A stretch of 64,000 bases of DNA from the NCBI GenBank assembly GCA_946414885.1, contig CAMKQH010000021.1, positions 1 to 64,000 of the forward strand, written 5' to 3'. The notes beneath the pieces were generated by a model. That model did not search any database. It was given only the letters and a program-made list of their open reading frames with translations, and had not been told where the DNA came from. The translations under genes and the position numbers were made by a program. The stretch comes from an uncultured Lachnospiraceae bacterium. Lineage in GTDB: Bacteria; Bacillota; Clostridia; Lachnospirales; Lachnospiraceae. Below are positions 10,302 to 21,372 of the stretch, one piece after another (the first letter of the stretch is position 1; every line of letters starts with the position of its first letter).

Positions 10302-11237
10302 ATGCTTGGTAAAGGTTTTAGGATGAATAAAAGGGAATTTGGAGAAGCTGTCAAGAGAGGATTGGAGGAGCGCTTTGAAGGGAATCTGGAGATTAAGCTG
10401 CAGGAGGTGAAGAAGAATAACGGGGTAACGCTTTTGGGGATCATGGTCAACGACTCGGAAAAGAACATTGCGCCGACCGTTTACCTGGATGATCTATTTA
10501 AGGATTGGAAAGACGGAAGGGCCATGGAGGACGTTCTGGATCTGTTGGAGCGAAGCATCAGGTCGGGCATGCCAAGGAAGCGGATCGACATGGAATTCTT
10601 TACGGATTATGAAAAGGTTAAGGATAAGATATGTTACAAACTGGTCAACGGGGAGAAAAACAGGGAGCTCTTGGAAGAAATCCCGAACTTACCGTTTTTG
10701 GATCTGGCCATTTGCTTCTTTTATCCCTTTTATCACGAAGAAATCGGACATGGCAGCATTTTGATCAGGAATGATCACTTAAAGAGTTGGGGCGTGACCG
10801 TGACGGACGTATGGAAGGCAGCCGAACGTAACACGAGGATTGCCTACCCGCAGCAATGCTGTCCCATGGAAGAAGTACTCATGGAAATCACGGGGAAAAA
10901 GGCAAGGATTTGGCCGGCCCTGCCTGAAGAAAACGAGGAGGGTCCCTTTGCGATGAAGATCCTGACCAACCGTCAGAGGGTTTTTGGGGCGGCAGTGATC
11001 CTGTATGACCGTTATCTGGAAGAACTCGCTGATTGCCTGAACGGTAATTTCTATTTGCTGCCTTGTTCCATTCACGAGATGATCCTGCTTCCAGAGAAAG
11101 AAAACATGGAAAAGAGATTTTTGGAGAATATGGTGCGGGATTCAAATGAGAAGGTTGTCGAGGAACAGGAGTATCTGTCGAATCACGTCTATTTCTTTGA
11201 CAGAACGCGTAAAAGAGTGGAGATTGTCACCCCTTAA
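10302..11237 (+). CDS. DUF5688-like protein of unknown function
   Basis: 311 aa ORF with good codon usage; resembles the DUF5688 family frequent in Lachnospiraceae. Start may be 10302 or 10323. Confidence 0.65.
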   Translation: MLGKGFRMNKREFGEAVKRGLEERFEGNLEIKLQEVKKNNGVTLLGIMVNDSEKNIAPTVYLDDLFKDWKDGRAMEDVLDLLERSIRSGMPRKRIDMEFFTDYEKVKDKICYKLVNGEKNRELLEEIPNLPFLDLAICFFYPFYHEEIGHGSILIRNDHLKSWGVTVTDVWKAAERNTRIAYPQQCCPMEEVLMEITGKKARIWPALPEENEEGPFAMKILTNRQRVFGAAVILYDRYLEELADCLNGNFYLLPCSIHEMILLPEKENMEKRFLENMVRDSNEKVVEEQEYLSNHVYFFDRTRKRVEIVTP

Positions 11238-11302
11238 GATTTTATAAACAAAAGTCTTTTGGAAAAATCAAGGTAGACATTCTCATAAAATTATGGTAGT
11301 AT

Positions 11303-11457
11303 AATCAAGGTGACGCAATTGAAAGATTTAATATGGACATGCCGCTTGTCGGCAAAGACCGCTGCTTGCGACCGTAGTCTAATGGATAAAACGATGGCCT
11401 CCGACGCCGTTGTTGCAGGTTCGAGTCCTGTCGGTCGCACTGTGCGTCACCTTGATT
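11303..11457. repeat. 15-bp perfect inverted repeat flanking tRNA-Arg
   Basis: AATCAAGGTGACGCA at 11303-11317 and its exact reverse complement TGCGTCACCTTGATT at 11443-11457. Confidence 0.9.
11368..11439 (+). tRNA. tRNA-Arg(CCG)
   Basis: Acceptor GCGACCG/CGGTCGC plus discriminator A; anticodon stem-loop ATGGC-CTCCGAC-GCCGT (anticodon CCG); T arm GCAGGTTCGAGTCCTGT. No encoded CCA. Confidence 0.93.
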
Positions 11458-11470
11458 TGATGGGAGGGGG

Positions 11471-11496
11471 TCGAGCGGTTTTACTGCTCGATTTTT
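11471..11496 (+). terminator. Rho-independent terminator downstream of tRNA-Arg
   Basis: TCGAGC-ggttttact-GCTCGA followed by TTTTT. Confidence 0.8.
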
Positions 11497-11519
11497 GACT
11501 ATTTTAAAGCGAGGTTGTA

Positions 11520-12752
11520 ATGAAAGAGAAACTTAGAAACGCATGGAAAACTGCGGTGAAGAACGGAAAGTACGTTTTTCCCGTAATAGTATGTCTGGCG
11601 GTGGCGATCACGGTTGTGGTCGCATTGCGGGCAAAGGGCGTGCGCAACGAGGAACTGGAGAAGATCGGTGAGACGGTCCAATCCCCGGCTCCGACGACGG
11701 AGTCTTCATCCGATCCTGCCAGTGACGAGGTTGCTCTAAAGAAAAATGATGATCCCCAGATCGAGGAAGTGATCCTAAAGTACTATAATGCGCTTGCTGA
11801 CGGAGACGAAGCTGCGCTGAATGCGATCTGCGACAAGATTGATGACATTTACATGCTCTGGTTTCTGGAGACTTCAAAGTACATTGAACATTATTCATTT
11901 ATTGAAATATACGTGAAGCCTGGATATGCGGAGGGCGAAACGATCGCCTACGTATACTTTAAGGCAAAGCTGACCGGAAAGGATGCCGAATATCCTTCCC
12001 TTGCCCATCATTATATCTGCACGGCAGAGGACGGATCATTGTACGTGAAGTTCTCAACGCTGTCCACGGAGCAGGAAGAGTACCAGATAAAAGTCAGCAA
12101 ACAGGCTGACGTTTTGGAACTGGTCAATCGCGTAAAGGTAGAGTTTGACGAGCTTATGGAAGAACAGCCTGATCTTCTCGCTTACATGGGAGACGTATCC
12201 GGAGAAGTCAAAAGCATGGTCGGCATAGAGATCAGCAGCCAGAAGGGAGATTCCGGGCAGGATGATCCCACGGAGCCCAGCGGCGACGGAAACGATGAAT
12301 CCGGCGAAGGACAGGAGGGCAATCCTGAGCAGCGGACGGAAGCTGACGTGGAAGAGGTTATTTATGCCGTGGCATCCACGACGGTCAACGTCAGAAAGTC
12401 TGACAGCCAGAAGGCTGAAAAGCTTGGCAGACTGACGGGCGGAACGAAGGTGCAGGTTCTCGAAGAGCTTGTAAACGGATGGACAAAGATCATGTTTGAA
12501 AAGCAGGAAGGCTACGTAATGTCCAAGTACCTGAAGGTACAGGAGTCTGCTTTGAAATATACGCCCATCGGTAAGGTTAAGGCATTGGACAACATCAACG
12601 TGCGTGCGGACGCAAGCACGGATTCCACGAAGATCGGCACCTTGGTAAAGGGTGACGAGGCGGACCTTTTGGAAGTGGAAGGGGAATGGTGCAAGATCAG
12701 CTTTAAGAACCAGATCGCATACGTGAAGGCCGAATACGTGGAGAGACAGTAA
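11520..12752 (+). CDS. membrane-anchored protein with two bacterial SH3 domains
   Basis: N-term TM segment; C-term repeats STTVNVRKSDSQKAEKLGRLTGGTKVQVLEE..GWTKI and DNINVRADASTDSTKIGTLVKGDEADLLEVEGEWCKI. Confidence 0.8.
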   Translation: MKEKLRNAWKTAVKNGKYVFPVIVCLAVAITVVVALRAKGVRNEELEKIGETVQSPAPTTESSSDPASDEVALKKNDDPQIEEVILKYYNALADGDEAALNAICDKIDDIYMLWFLETSKYIEHYSFIEIYVKPGYAEGETIAYVYFKAKLTGKDAEYPSLAHHYICTAEDGSLYVKFSTLSTEQEEYQIKVSKQADVLELVNRVKVEFDELMEEQPDLLAYMGDVSGEVKSMVGIEISSQKGDSGQDDPTEPSGDGNDESGEGQEGNPEQRTEADVEEVIYAVASTTVNVRKSDSQKAEKLGRLTGGTKVQVLEELVNGWTKIMFEKQEGYVMSKYLKVQESALKYTPIGKVKALDNINVRADASTDSTKIGTLVKGDEADLLEVEGEWCKISFKNQIAYVKAEYVERQ

Positions 12753-12853
12753 GGCTTATTATGCGAGGGTATCATTGTATACAAGTATGTGATTTTGTGC
12801 ATTTTCCACAAAATTCACGCCAAAAATTTTACGCGTTAAATGGATAAAGTACA

Positions 12854-14338
<1,485 letters not shown>

Positions 14339-14356
14339 GTATAATTGAGTTTTTAG

Positions 14357-14388
14357 AAACCCATGGCTTTAAGGCCATGGGTTTTTTA
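14357..14388 (+). terminator. Rho-independent terminator after gdhA
   Basis: AACCCATGGC...GCCATGGGTT followed by TTTTT. Confidence 0.88.
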
Positions 14389-14503
14389 AATTGTAACGGT
14401 TTGGTCACGTATGCCATTTTGCATTGACGTTCTTGCCGAAAAAGGCTATTATTGACATAAGGGGTTGTATCAAAAACCGTTAGGAAGAAGGGGGAATGCT
14501 CTG

Positions 14504-15694
14504 ATGTACGTCAATAAGATTCTTCAAAGATTCTACACGCAAAATGATACCGAGGTGAATCCGGATCAGATCCGCGGATGCCTGTATGGCGGCGCCGTTG
14601 GTAACGCGCTTGGATTTTCCGTTGTGTTTATGGATGAAGCACAGATTCGCGAGCGCTACGGGGAAAAGGGTATTACGGAGTTCCAGATCGCCAGAGAAGG
14701 CGGTAAGGCCATGATCTCCGATGACACGCAGATGACGCTGTTTACCGCAAATGGCCTTTTGGTTGCTGATACCAAGGCGAAGATCGGCAACATTCAGGTT
14801 TGGCCCAGAAGCTATGTTGCAATGGCGTATCAGGATTGGCTCCGCACGCAGGACATGTCCTACGAGGAGTACACAAAGGCCATGGAAGATTCCGAGGGCG
14901 GCGCGCCGCACTGCGTATCCTGGCTTTCGGACGTCCCAGAATTATATTGCCGGAGACTTCCGGGAAATACTTGCCTTTCTGCACTGAAGATCAGGAAGAA
15001 CAGTGGCTATATTGCCGAGGATTATACGAAGGACGTTGTCAACAACAGTAAGGGTTGCGGCGGCGTGATGAGGATCGCGCCCCTTGGCTTGATGTATCAT
15101 AAGATGAATACGCTTCGTCTGGACGGAGAAGGTGCCCAGATCGCGGCGATCACTCACGGGAATTCCTTAGGTTACATGCCTGCGGCGGTATTGACTCATA
15201 TCATCAACCGCATCGTGTTCCCGAAGGAAAAGCTGACTTTGAAGCAGATTGTCGTGGAAGCGATGAATAAGGCATGGCAGCTTTTCGAGGGCGATGAGCA
15301 TTTGAAAGAATTTGCAGACATTATGGATCTGGCGATCAGCCTGTCAGAGAATGATGAATCTGATCAGGACAACATTCGCAAGATCGGTGAAGGCTGGGTG
15401 GCTGAAGAAACGCTTGCAATTGCCGTTTACTGCGCGCTCCGCCATCAGGATAATTTCTCGGATGGCATTATCGCGGCGGTAAATCACGCCGGTGACAGCG
15501 ATTCCACCGGTGCGATCGCAGGAAACATACTCGGAGCACTTTTGGGATATGAAGCAATGGAAGAGAAGTGGAAGAAGAATCTGGAGCTTTCTGACGTGAT
15601 CATGGAGCTTGCGGATGATCTTTGCACTTGGATCCAGATGTCCGACAAGAGCAGCTTCGATGATCCAAAGTGGATGAAGAAGTACTACAGATAA
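14504..15694 (+). CDS. ADP-ribosylglycohydrolase family protein
   Basis: Motifs ISDDTQMTLFTANGL, GCGGVMRIAPLGL and HAGDSDSTGAIAGNILGALLG of the DraG/ARH family. ATG 14504 is preceded by AGAAGGGGG. Confidence 0.88.
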   Translation: MYVNKILQRFYTQNDTEVNPDQIRGCLYGGAVGNALGFSVVFMDEAQIRERYGEKGITEFQIAREGGKAMISDDTQMTLFTANGLLVADTKAKIGNIQVWPRSYVAMAYQDWLRTQDMSYEEYTKAMEDSEGGAPHCVSWLSDVPELYCRRLPGNTCLSALKIRKNSGYIAEDYTKDVVNNSKGCGGVMRIAPLGLMYHKMNTLRLDGEGAQIAAITHGNSLGYMPAAVLTHIINRIVFPKEKLTLKQIVVEAMNKAWQLFEGDEHLKEFADIMDLAISLSENDESDQDNIRKIGEGWVAEETLAIAVYCALRHQDNFSDGIIAAVNHAGDSDSTGAIAGNILGALLGYEAMEEKWKKNLELSDVIMELADDLCTWIQMSDKSSFDDPKWMKKYYR

Positions 15695-15750
15695 GAGGAA
15701 TACGGATAAGAATACTGCGGACAAAGAGCTTTAACGATTGGAAATAATAA

Positions 15751-15778
15751 AAGGCGGTGGGTTTTCACTCACCGCCTT
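15751..15778 (-). terminator. Rho-independent terminator
   Basis: AAGGCGGTG...CACCGCCTT with TTTTATTATTT on the minus strand. Confidence 0.75.
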
Positions 15779-15793
15779 CATTCATGGCCTGAT

Positions 15794-15982
15794 CTAGAAT
15801 GCTTCTGCCTGCTCTGACTGGCTTAATTCCTTTTGTTTTGCGATGCGCTTATAGGCATCAACGTATTTGTCATAGATTTCTTCGGGCGCCAGACCTGAGA
15901 GGGTTAGCTCTTCAAGGTAAAGCATGGTCAATGCTTCCACTTCGTTAGAGGGAAATCCGGGTTTGTTCATCGCATCCATCAT
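15794..15982 (-). CDS. small uncharacterised protein (~62 aa)
   Basis: MMDAMNKPGFPSNEVEALTMLYLEELTLSGLAPEEIYDKYVDAYKRIAKQKELSQSEQAEAF; SD AAAGGAG just upstream and terminator downstream on the same strand. Track ORF starts at 16021. Confidence 0.7.
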   Translation of the reverse strand: MMDAMNKPGFPSNEVEALTMLYLEELTLSGLAPEEIYDKYVDAYKRIAKQKELSQSEQAEAF

Positions 15983-16271
15983 AAGAAAGCTCCTTTCTTT
16001 GAACTTGATTATTGTTTTCAAGTTCCATTAACAACATTATAAAGAATTCTTTCAAAATATTCAACTACAAATAAATCGCAAAAGGTTTTTTTCATGGAGG
16101 AAAAAAGAAAAATGCTCATCGCAAAGGAAAACCGTAAAAGATGGCTGGAATAGACAAAAAAGGCTATTGTGTCTAAAAACCAGCGCAGGTACTTGCGAAG
16201 TGGATAGGAAACTGTTATGATGAAAGACATAAAGAGTAAGCATGTCTTACCATTAGGAAAGGAGAAACGAA

Positions 16272-17216
16272 ATGAAAAAGATTGCATTGCTTTTGGGAAC
16301 TGTCGCCGTGGCGCTTACGACCATATTGGCATTTCCCGCAAATTCAAAGGCATATACGGAGGGTAATGTCGAGTGGGGAAAAGTAGACTATGACGCTGAA
16401 GGGATTGTTCCTTTAGGAATAACTACGGACATTTCGTTCTTTACGAAGGATGCAGCTTCAGATATTTCTTCCGCTTCGGGTTATTTTGATTATGCCAATG
16501 ACTTTGCAAGTCATTATGGCGCGCCCAGCGATTGGGAGTATTTTGACATGGTAGCATTAAACCTTAGTGTAGCTGGTGTTTTCCATGATGGAGACGTTCT
16601 GAAGATTTACGTGCCTGACACTGATGCGCTCAAAGCCCCAGATGAGTGCACGATTAGTGCAGGCTGGAGTTACACTGTCACGGTTGATTACATTGCTCTA
16701 CATTGTAAACAAGATTCGTCAGAAGTAATGTTTCATTTTTTATTTAAAGAACCTAGTACCTATACGCCGCCGGTACAGTCCACCAGTGATTGGTTGGAGC
16801 CACTCATGAGCCGGCTTAGGGCAGCCGCCGGCGTTAGCGGGAATCCAGTGGTGGAATATTCCGGAGACTTTTCCCTTCCTTATGCTGCCATGAAGATTTT
16901 GAAGGATCATCCAAACGTTACCTTAAAGTATACGCTGACGGTAAATAACGAGAAGAATACCTTTGTGATTGGAGGAAGTAACGTGGTTGCAGATCCCGCC
17001 ATTCCTTGGTATGGTCCGGATTTCCTGAAAGCATATTATGGTGAGAATGCCGAGGCGGCTTCGAACAATGCGTCAAGTGGGCAGTACCTTATCATGAAGG
17101 GCGATACCCTGAGCAAGATTGCAGCCAAATTAAATGTCTCTTTGAAGGTTTTGGCTGAGAAAAATGGAATTAAGGATGTCAATTACATTATTGCAGGCAG
17201 AACGCTGAACTATTAA
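16272..17216 (+). CDS. secreted protein with C-terminal LysM domain
   Basis: Signal peptide MKKIALLLGTVAVALTTILAFPANSKA; C-term YLIMKGDTLSKIAAKLNVSLKVLAEKNGIKDVNYIIAGRTLNY. AAAGGAG upstream. Confidence 0.85.
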   Translation: MKKIALLLGTVAVALTTILAFPANSKAYTEGNVEWGKVDYDAEGIVPLGITTDISFFTKDAASDISSASGYFDYANDFASHYGAPSDWEYFDMVALNLSVAGVFHDGDVLKIYVPDTDALKAPDECTISAGWSYTVTVDYIALHCKQDSSEVMFHFLFKEPSTYTPPVQSTSDWLEPLMSRLRAAAGVSGNPVVEYSGDFSLPYAAMKILKDHPNVTLKYTLTVNNEKNTFVIGGSNVVADPAIPWYGPDFLKAYYGENAEAASNNASSGQYLIMKGDTLSKIAAKLNVSLKVLAEKNGIKDVNYIIAGRTLNY

Positions 17217-17239
17217 GCACTATTCTAATCGATTTTGAA

Positions 17240-17264
17240 GGGGGAGCGCATGCTCCCTCTTTTT
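17240..17264 (+). terminator. Rho-independent terminator
   Basis: GGGAGCGCATGCTCCC followed by TCTTTTT. Confidence 0.75.
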
Positions 17265-17392
17265 GCAGGAAAAAGAATGGATTTTTAGGGTGGCATGCTT
17301 GTTGAATCAAGCTAGCGTTTGACTTTCCCACGGGGTACGTGCTATACTAAATCATGTGTTTTGACAGCTATGAGAAAGTGGAGGAAGAAAGA

Positions 17393-17998
17393 ATGAACGT
17401 CGTATGTTTGGACCTGGAGGGAGTATTGGTGCCGGAGATCTGGATCGCGTTTTCTGAGGCCAGCGGAATTCCGGAGCTGAAGAGAACGACCAGGGACGAG
17501 CCGGATTATGATAAATTGATGCGTTGGAGAATTGGTATCTTAAAGGAGCATGGCCTTGGATTAAAAGAGATCCAGGAGACCATCGCAAAGATCGATCCCA
17601 TGCCCGGCGCAAAGGAGTTCCTGGATGAGCTTCGCAGCATCACGCAGGTGATCATCATCAGCGACACGTTTTCCCAGTTTGCCGGCCCTCTGATGAAGAA
17701 ACTTGGTTGGCCCACCATCTTCTGTAATGAGTTAGAGGTCGGCGAAAACGGTGAGATCACGGGATTCAAGATGCGCTGCGAACAGTCCAAGCTGACCACG
17801 GTAAAGGCGCTTCAGTCGATCGGTTTTGACACGATTGCCAGCGGTGACAGCCATAATGACCTTGGCATGATTCTTGCCAGCAAGGCAGGATTCCTGTTCC
17901 GCAGCACGGAGCAGATCAAGAAGGATCATCCGGAGCTTGAGGCATTTGAAACCTATGAAGAGCTTATGTCGGCAATCAAAAAGGCCATAAGCGAATAA
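17393..17998 (+). CDS. thrH: ThrH-like phosphoserine phosphatase / homoserine phosphotransferase
   Basis: MNVVCLDLEGVLVPEIWIAFSEASGIPEL (HAD), GDSHNDLGMILASKAGFLFRS. SD GGAGG; upstream ATG 17354 lies at the likely TSS. Confidence 0.85.
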   Translation: MNVVCLDLEGVLVPEIWIAFSEASGIPELKRTTRDEPDYDKLMRWRIGILKEHGLGLKEIQETIAKIDPMPGAKEFLDELRSITQVIIISDTFSQFAGPLMKKLGWPTIFCNELEVGENGEITGFKMRCEQSKLTTVKALQSIGFDTIASGDSHNDLGMILASKAGFLFRSTEQIKKDHPELEAFETYEELMSAIKKAISE

Positions 17999-18004
17999 TA
18001 ACGG

Positions 18005-18040
18005 AAAGGCCCATGGCGTGCTAAAACGCCGTGGGCTTTT
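18005..18040 (+). terminator. Rho-independent terminator
   Basis: AAGGCCCATGGCG...CGCCGTGGGCTTTT. Confidence 0.75.
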
Positions 18041-18061
18041 CGGGTAAGTAAAGGGGAGCCT

Positions 18062-18535
18062 ATGGAGAACGTGCTCACGGCCTACGTAGATGGAAGCTAT
18101 AATGATGAGATCAAGCGATACGCCTTTGGATGCGTATTTTTGCCGCCTCAGGGAGGCATTTATCTGGCCACGGGAAACGGTGAAAATCCGGAGACCGTGT
18201 CCATGCGCAACGTAACTGGGGAAATGCTTGGCGCAATGTATGCCGTGAAGACGGCCATGAAGAATGGGTTTACCGCCATTGAGATATACTATGACTATGA
18301 GGGCATCGAAAAGTGGGTGACCGGAGAGTGGAAGGCAAAGAAGGAGCATACGCAAAAGTACGCAAAGGCAATGCGTGAGTGGGGAACGCAGATCCGTATC
18401 GGTTTTCACAAGGTAACGGCCCACGCAAAGGTGGAATACAATGAACTTGCAGACAAGACGGCCAAGAGAGGCCTGGAGGAAGGCAAGGGGATTCCACCCA
18501 TTCGCATGCTAGAGGAATTGGAAACATGGAACTGA
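18062..18535 (+). CDS. RNase H family protein
   Basis: AYVDGSYNDEIKRYAFGCVFL, ..VTGEMLGAMYAVKTAMKNG, VTAHAKVEYNELADKTAKRGL (DEDD-type RNase HI-like). Confidence 0.85.
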   Translation: MENVLTAYVDGSYNDEIKRYAFGCVFLPPQGGIYLATGNGENPETVSMRNVTGEMLGAMYAVKTAMKNGFTAIEIYYDYEGIEKWVTGEWKAKKEHTQKYAKAMREWGTQIRIGFHKVTAHAKVEYNELADKTAKRGLEEGKGIPPIRMLEELETWN

Positions 18536-19344
18536 CAAGGTTGAACAAGTATCTTGCGTCCTGCGGCGTCTGCTCCAGAAGGGACGCGGACAAGCTAATC
18601 GAAGACGGTCTGGTTTTGGTGAACGGGATGCCTGCGCAGATGGGCATGATGGTGGATGGCACCGAAGAGATTTTCTGCAGGGGCAGGAAGGTCGGCGGAC
18701 AGGAGAAAAAGGTGCTTCTCTTGTATCATAAGCCGGCAGGCGTCACCTGTACGGAGAAGGACGAACATGCGGAGCGCACCATCCGGACGGAGGTCAAGTA
18801 TCCCGTCCGCGTCACGTATGCAGGACGACTTGACAAAGAATCCAAGGGATTGTTGCTCCTGACAAATGACGGAGACCTCATCGAAGAGATGATGCGTGGG
18901 GCGAACGGTCATGAAAAGGAATACGCCGTCAGGGTAAACAAGCCCATTTTGGCTTCGGATCTCAAAAAGATGGCAGACGGGCTTTACCTAGAGGATCTGG
19001 ACGTGACAACCAGACCCTGCAGAACAAGAAAGACGGGAGACAAAACGTTTCGCATTACGCTGACGCAGGGATTGAACCGTCAGATCAGAAGAATGTGCGA
19101 GGCACTTGGGTACAGGGTTGTGAATCTGATCCGGCTTCGCGTCGTGAATCTGGAACTGGGAGACCTTCCCGAGGGGCAGTGGAGGGAAGCAAGCGAGGAG
19201 GAGATTTCAGGCCTCTGGGAAGCACTGAGGATCGGAAACAAAGAATTGAAAAAAGAGGATGGGGGAAAGCATGGACGAAGAGAAGAACGTGCAGGCAGAA
19301 TACCAAACGAAGGCCGGAGACGACAGCCGGGACAAAAAAATTGA
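18526..19344 (+). CDS. 23S rRNA pseudouridine synthase (RluB/RluF family)
   Basis: S4 domain RLNKYLASCGVCSRRDADKLIEDGLVLVNG; YAGRLDKESKGLLLLTNDGD; GLNRQIRRMCEALGYRVVNLIRLR. Confidence 0.92.
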   Translation: MELTRLNKYLASCGVCSRRDADKLIEDGLVLVNGMPAQMGMMVDGTEEIFCRGRKVGGQEKKVLLLYHKPAGVTCTEKDEHAERTIRTEVKYPVRVTYAGRLDKESKGLLLLTNDGDLIEEMMRGANGHEKEYAVRVNKPILASDLKKMADGLYLEDLDVTTRPCRTRKTGDKTFRITLTQGLNRQIRRMCEALGYRVVNLIRLRVVNLELGDLPEGQWREASEEEISGLWEALRIGNKELKKEDGGKHGRREERAGRIPNEGRRRQPGQKN

Positions 19345-21319
19345 ACGGATCAAGGAATTGGTTCCTTTGCTGAGCCGCGCAGCCATGGCGTATTATGCGG
19401 AAGACCGCGAAATCATGAGTAATCTGGAGTATGACAGATTATATGACGAATTGGTCATGCTGGAAAAGGAGACGGGGCTTGTCATGGCAGGGTCTCCTAC
19501 GGTGAAGGTTGGCTATGAGGCCGTGGATTTTTTGCCGAAGGAGCGTCACGCAGCACCCATGTTGTCTCTGGACAAGACCAAGAGCAGGGAAGAACTGAGA
19601 AGCTGGCTGCAGGGGCATGCGGGCGTTCTCAGCTGGAAGCTGGATGGACTGACCATCGTGCTGACCTATCAGGGCGGACGGCTTGCAAAGGCCGTAACGC
19701 GCGGAAATGGTGAGGTCGGCGAGGTGATCACGGCAAACGCCAGGACATTTGTCAACTTGCCGGCAGCCATTCCGTTTCAGGGGAATCTGGTGCTTCGCGG
19801 AGAGGCGATCATCACCTATTCCGATTTTGAAAAAATCAACGCCAAGATACCGGAAGAAGGCGAAAAGTATAAGAATCCCAGAAATCTGTGCAGCGGTTCC
19901 GTGAGACAGCTGGACAGCAGGATCACCGCGGAGCGAAACGTTAGATTCTATGCGTTTTCTTTGGTGGAAGCCGTGGATGAGGACGGTACGGTCAGGGAAT
20001 TTGAGAATTCACGTCTTGCAGAGTTCCGGTTTTTGAAGGAACAGGGCTTTACCGTGGTGGAACATTTCCTGGTGACGGAAGATACGATCATCCATCAGAT
20101 CGAAGACTTTGAAAAACGGATTGACACAGTGGACGAGCCTTCGGACGGACTGGTTCTGACGTATGAGGATGTTGCCTTTGGACGCAGTCTTGGCAGAACG
20201 GCTAAGTTCCCAAGACATTCCATCGCATTCAAGTGGGCGGATGAGCTTCGCGAGACGACGCTCACGGAGGTGGAGTGGAGTCCGAGCCGTACCGGACTGA
20301 TCAATCCCGTTGCCATTTTTGAACCGGTGGAACTGGAAGGAACGACCGTGAGCCGTGCTTCCGTGCACAATGTCAGCGTTGTACGGGCCCTGCGCCTTGG
20401 CATCGGCGATAAGATCACAGTGTATAAGGCCAACATGATCATACCGCAGATCTCGGAGAACCTGACCTGCAGCGACACGCTGGAGATACCGAAAACATGT
20501 CCCGTGTGCGGGGCTCCTACGGAGATCCGGCAGACGGGAGAAGCGCAGGCGCTTTACTGTACGAATGAGAAATGCCCTGCAAAGCAGATCGGAAGCTTTG
20601 TGCTCTTTGTCAGCCGGGATGCCATGAACGTGGACGGATTGTCCGAGGCAACTCTTGAGAAGCTGGTAGATCTGGGATTTGTCAAGGAATTTGCGGATCT
20701 GTTTGCCCTGGAAAGCCATCGTGCAGAGATTGCGGCGATGGAGGGTTTTGGTGAGAAATCCTGCCAGAATCTCTTGGACGGCATTGAGAAGGCCAGAACG
20801 ACGACCATGCCGAGGATCATTTACTCCTTAGGCATTGCTAACATTGGTCTTGCAAATGCGAAGTTGCTTTGCAAGCGGTTTGGATATGACTTGGACCAGC
20901 TTATGAATGCCAGTGAGGAAGACTTGAGTGCCATTGACGGGATCGGCGAGGTGATTGCAAGGTCCTACGTGGAATACATGTCGGACGAAGAGAATCGCGA
21001 AAAGCTGCTTCGGCTCGTAAAAGAACTGAACGTGGAAAAACCGCAGGAAAACGCGATGGAGCAGACGTTGGAAGGAAAATCCTTTGTCGTGACCGGAAGC
21101 CTAGTGCATTATGCGAGCCGCAATGACCTGAAAGATGAGATCGAGGCAAGAGGCGGAAAGGTGACGGGAAGCGTCACCGGAAAGACGGAATGCCTGATCA
21201 ATAATGACGTGACGTCGAATTCCACGAAGAATCAAAAGGCCAAGGAATTGGGCGTGAAGATTCTTTCGGAGGATGAATTCCTTGCCACGTATTTTGGCAG
21301 GAAGGACGGCGAAAGCTAA
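19271..21319 (+). CDS. ligA: NAD-dependent DNA ligase
   Basis: [14 protein letters not shown] adenylation site, four-Cys zinc finger ([17 protein letters not shown]), HhH repeats, BRCT C-terminus. Confidence 0.93.
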   Translation: MDEEKNVQAEYQTKAGDDSRDKKIERIKELVPLLSRAAMAYYAEDREIMSNLEYDRLYDELVMLEKETGLVMAGSPTVKVGYEAVDFLPKERHAAPMLSLDKTKSREELRSWLQGHAGVLSWKLDGLTIVLTYQGGRLAKAVTRGNGEVGEVITANARTFVNLPAAIPFQGNLVLRGEAIITYSDFEKINAKIPEEGEKYKNPRNLCSGSVRQLDSRITAERNVRFYAFSLVEAVDEDGTVREFENSRLAEFRFLKEQGFTVVEHFLVTEDTIIHQIEDFEKRIDTVDEPSDGLVLTYEDVAFGRSLGRTAKFPRHSIAFKWADELRETTLTEVEWSPSRTGLINPVAIFEPVELEGTTVSRASVHNVSVVRALRLGIGDKITVYKANMIIPQISENLTCSDTLEIPKTCPVCGAPTEIRQTGEAQALYCTNEKCPAKQIGSFVLFVSRDAMNVDGLSEATLEKLVDLGFVKEFADLFALESHRAEIAAMEGFGEKSCQNLLDGIEKARTTTMPRIIYSLGIANIGLANAKLLCKRFGYDLDQLMNASEEDLSAIDGIGEVIARSYVEYMSDEENREKLLRLVKELNVEKPQENAMEQTLEGKSFVVTGSLVHYASRNDLKDEIEARGGKVTGSVTGKTECLINNDVTSNSTKNQKAKELGVKILSEDEFLATYFGRKDGES

Positions 21320-21372
21320 GCTTACGGTATTTCATGAAACGCAACATAAATTTAGAAATCGAGGAAACGAAA

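Noticed and set aside
11310-11498. 62-aa plus-strand ORF spanning tRNA-Arg
   Set aside because: It runs through the tRNA and its terminator; no SD.
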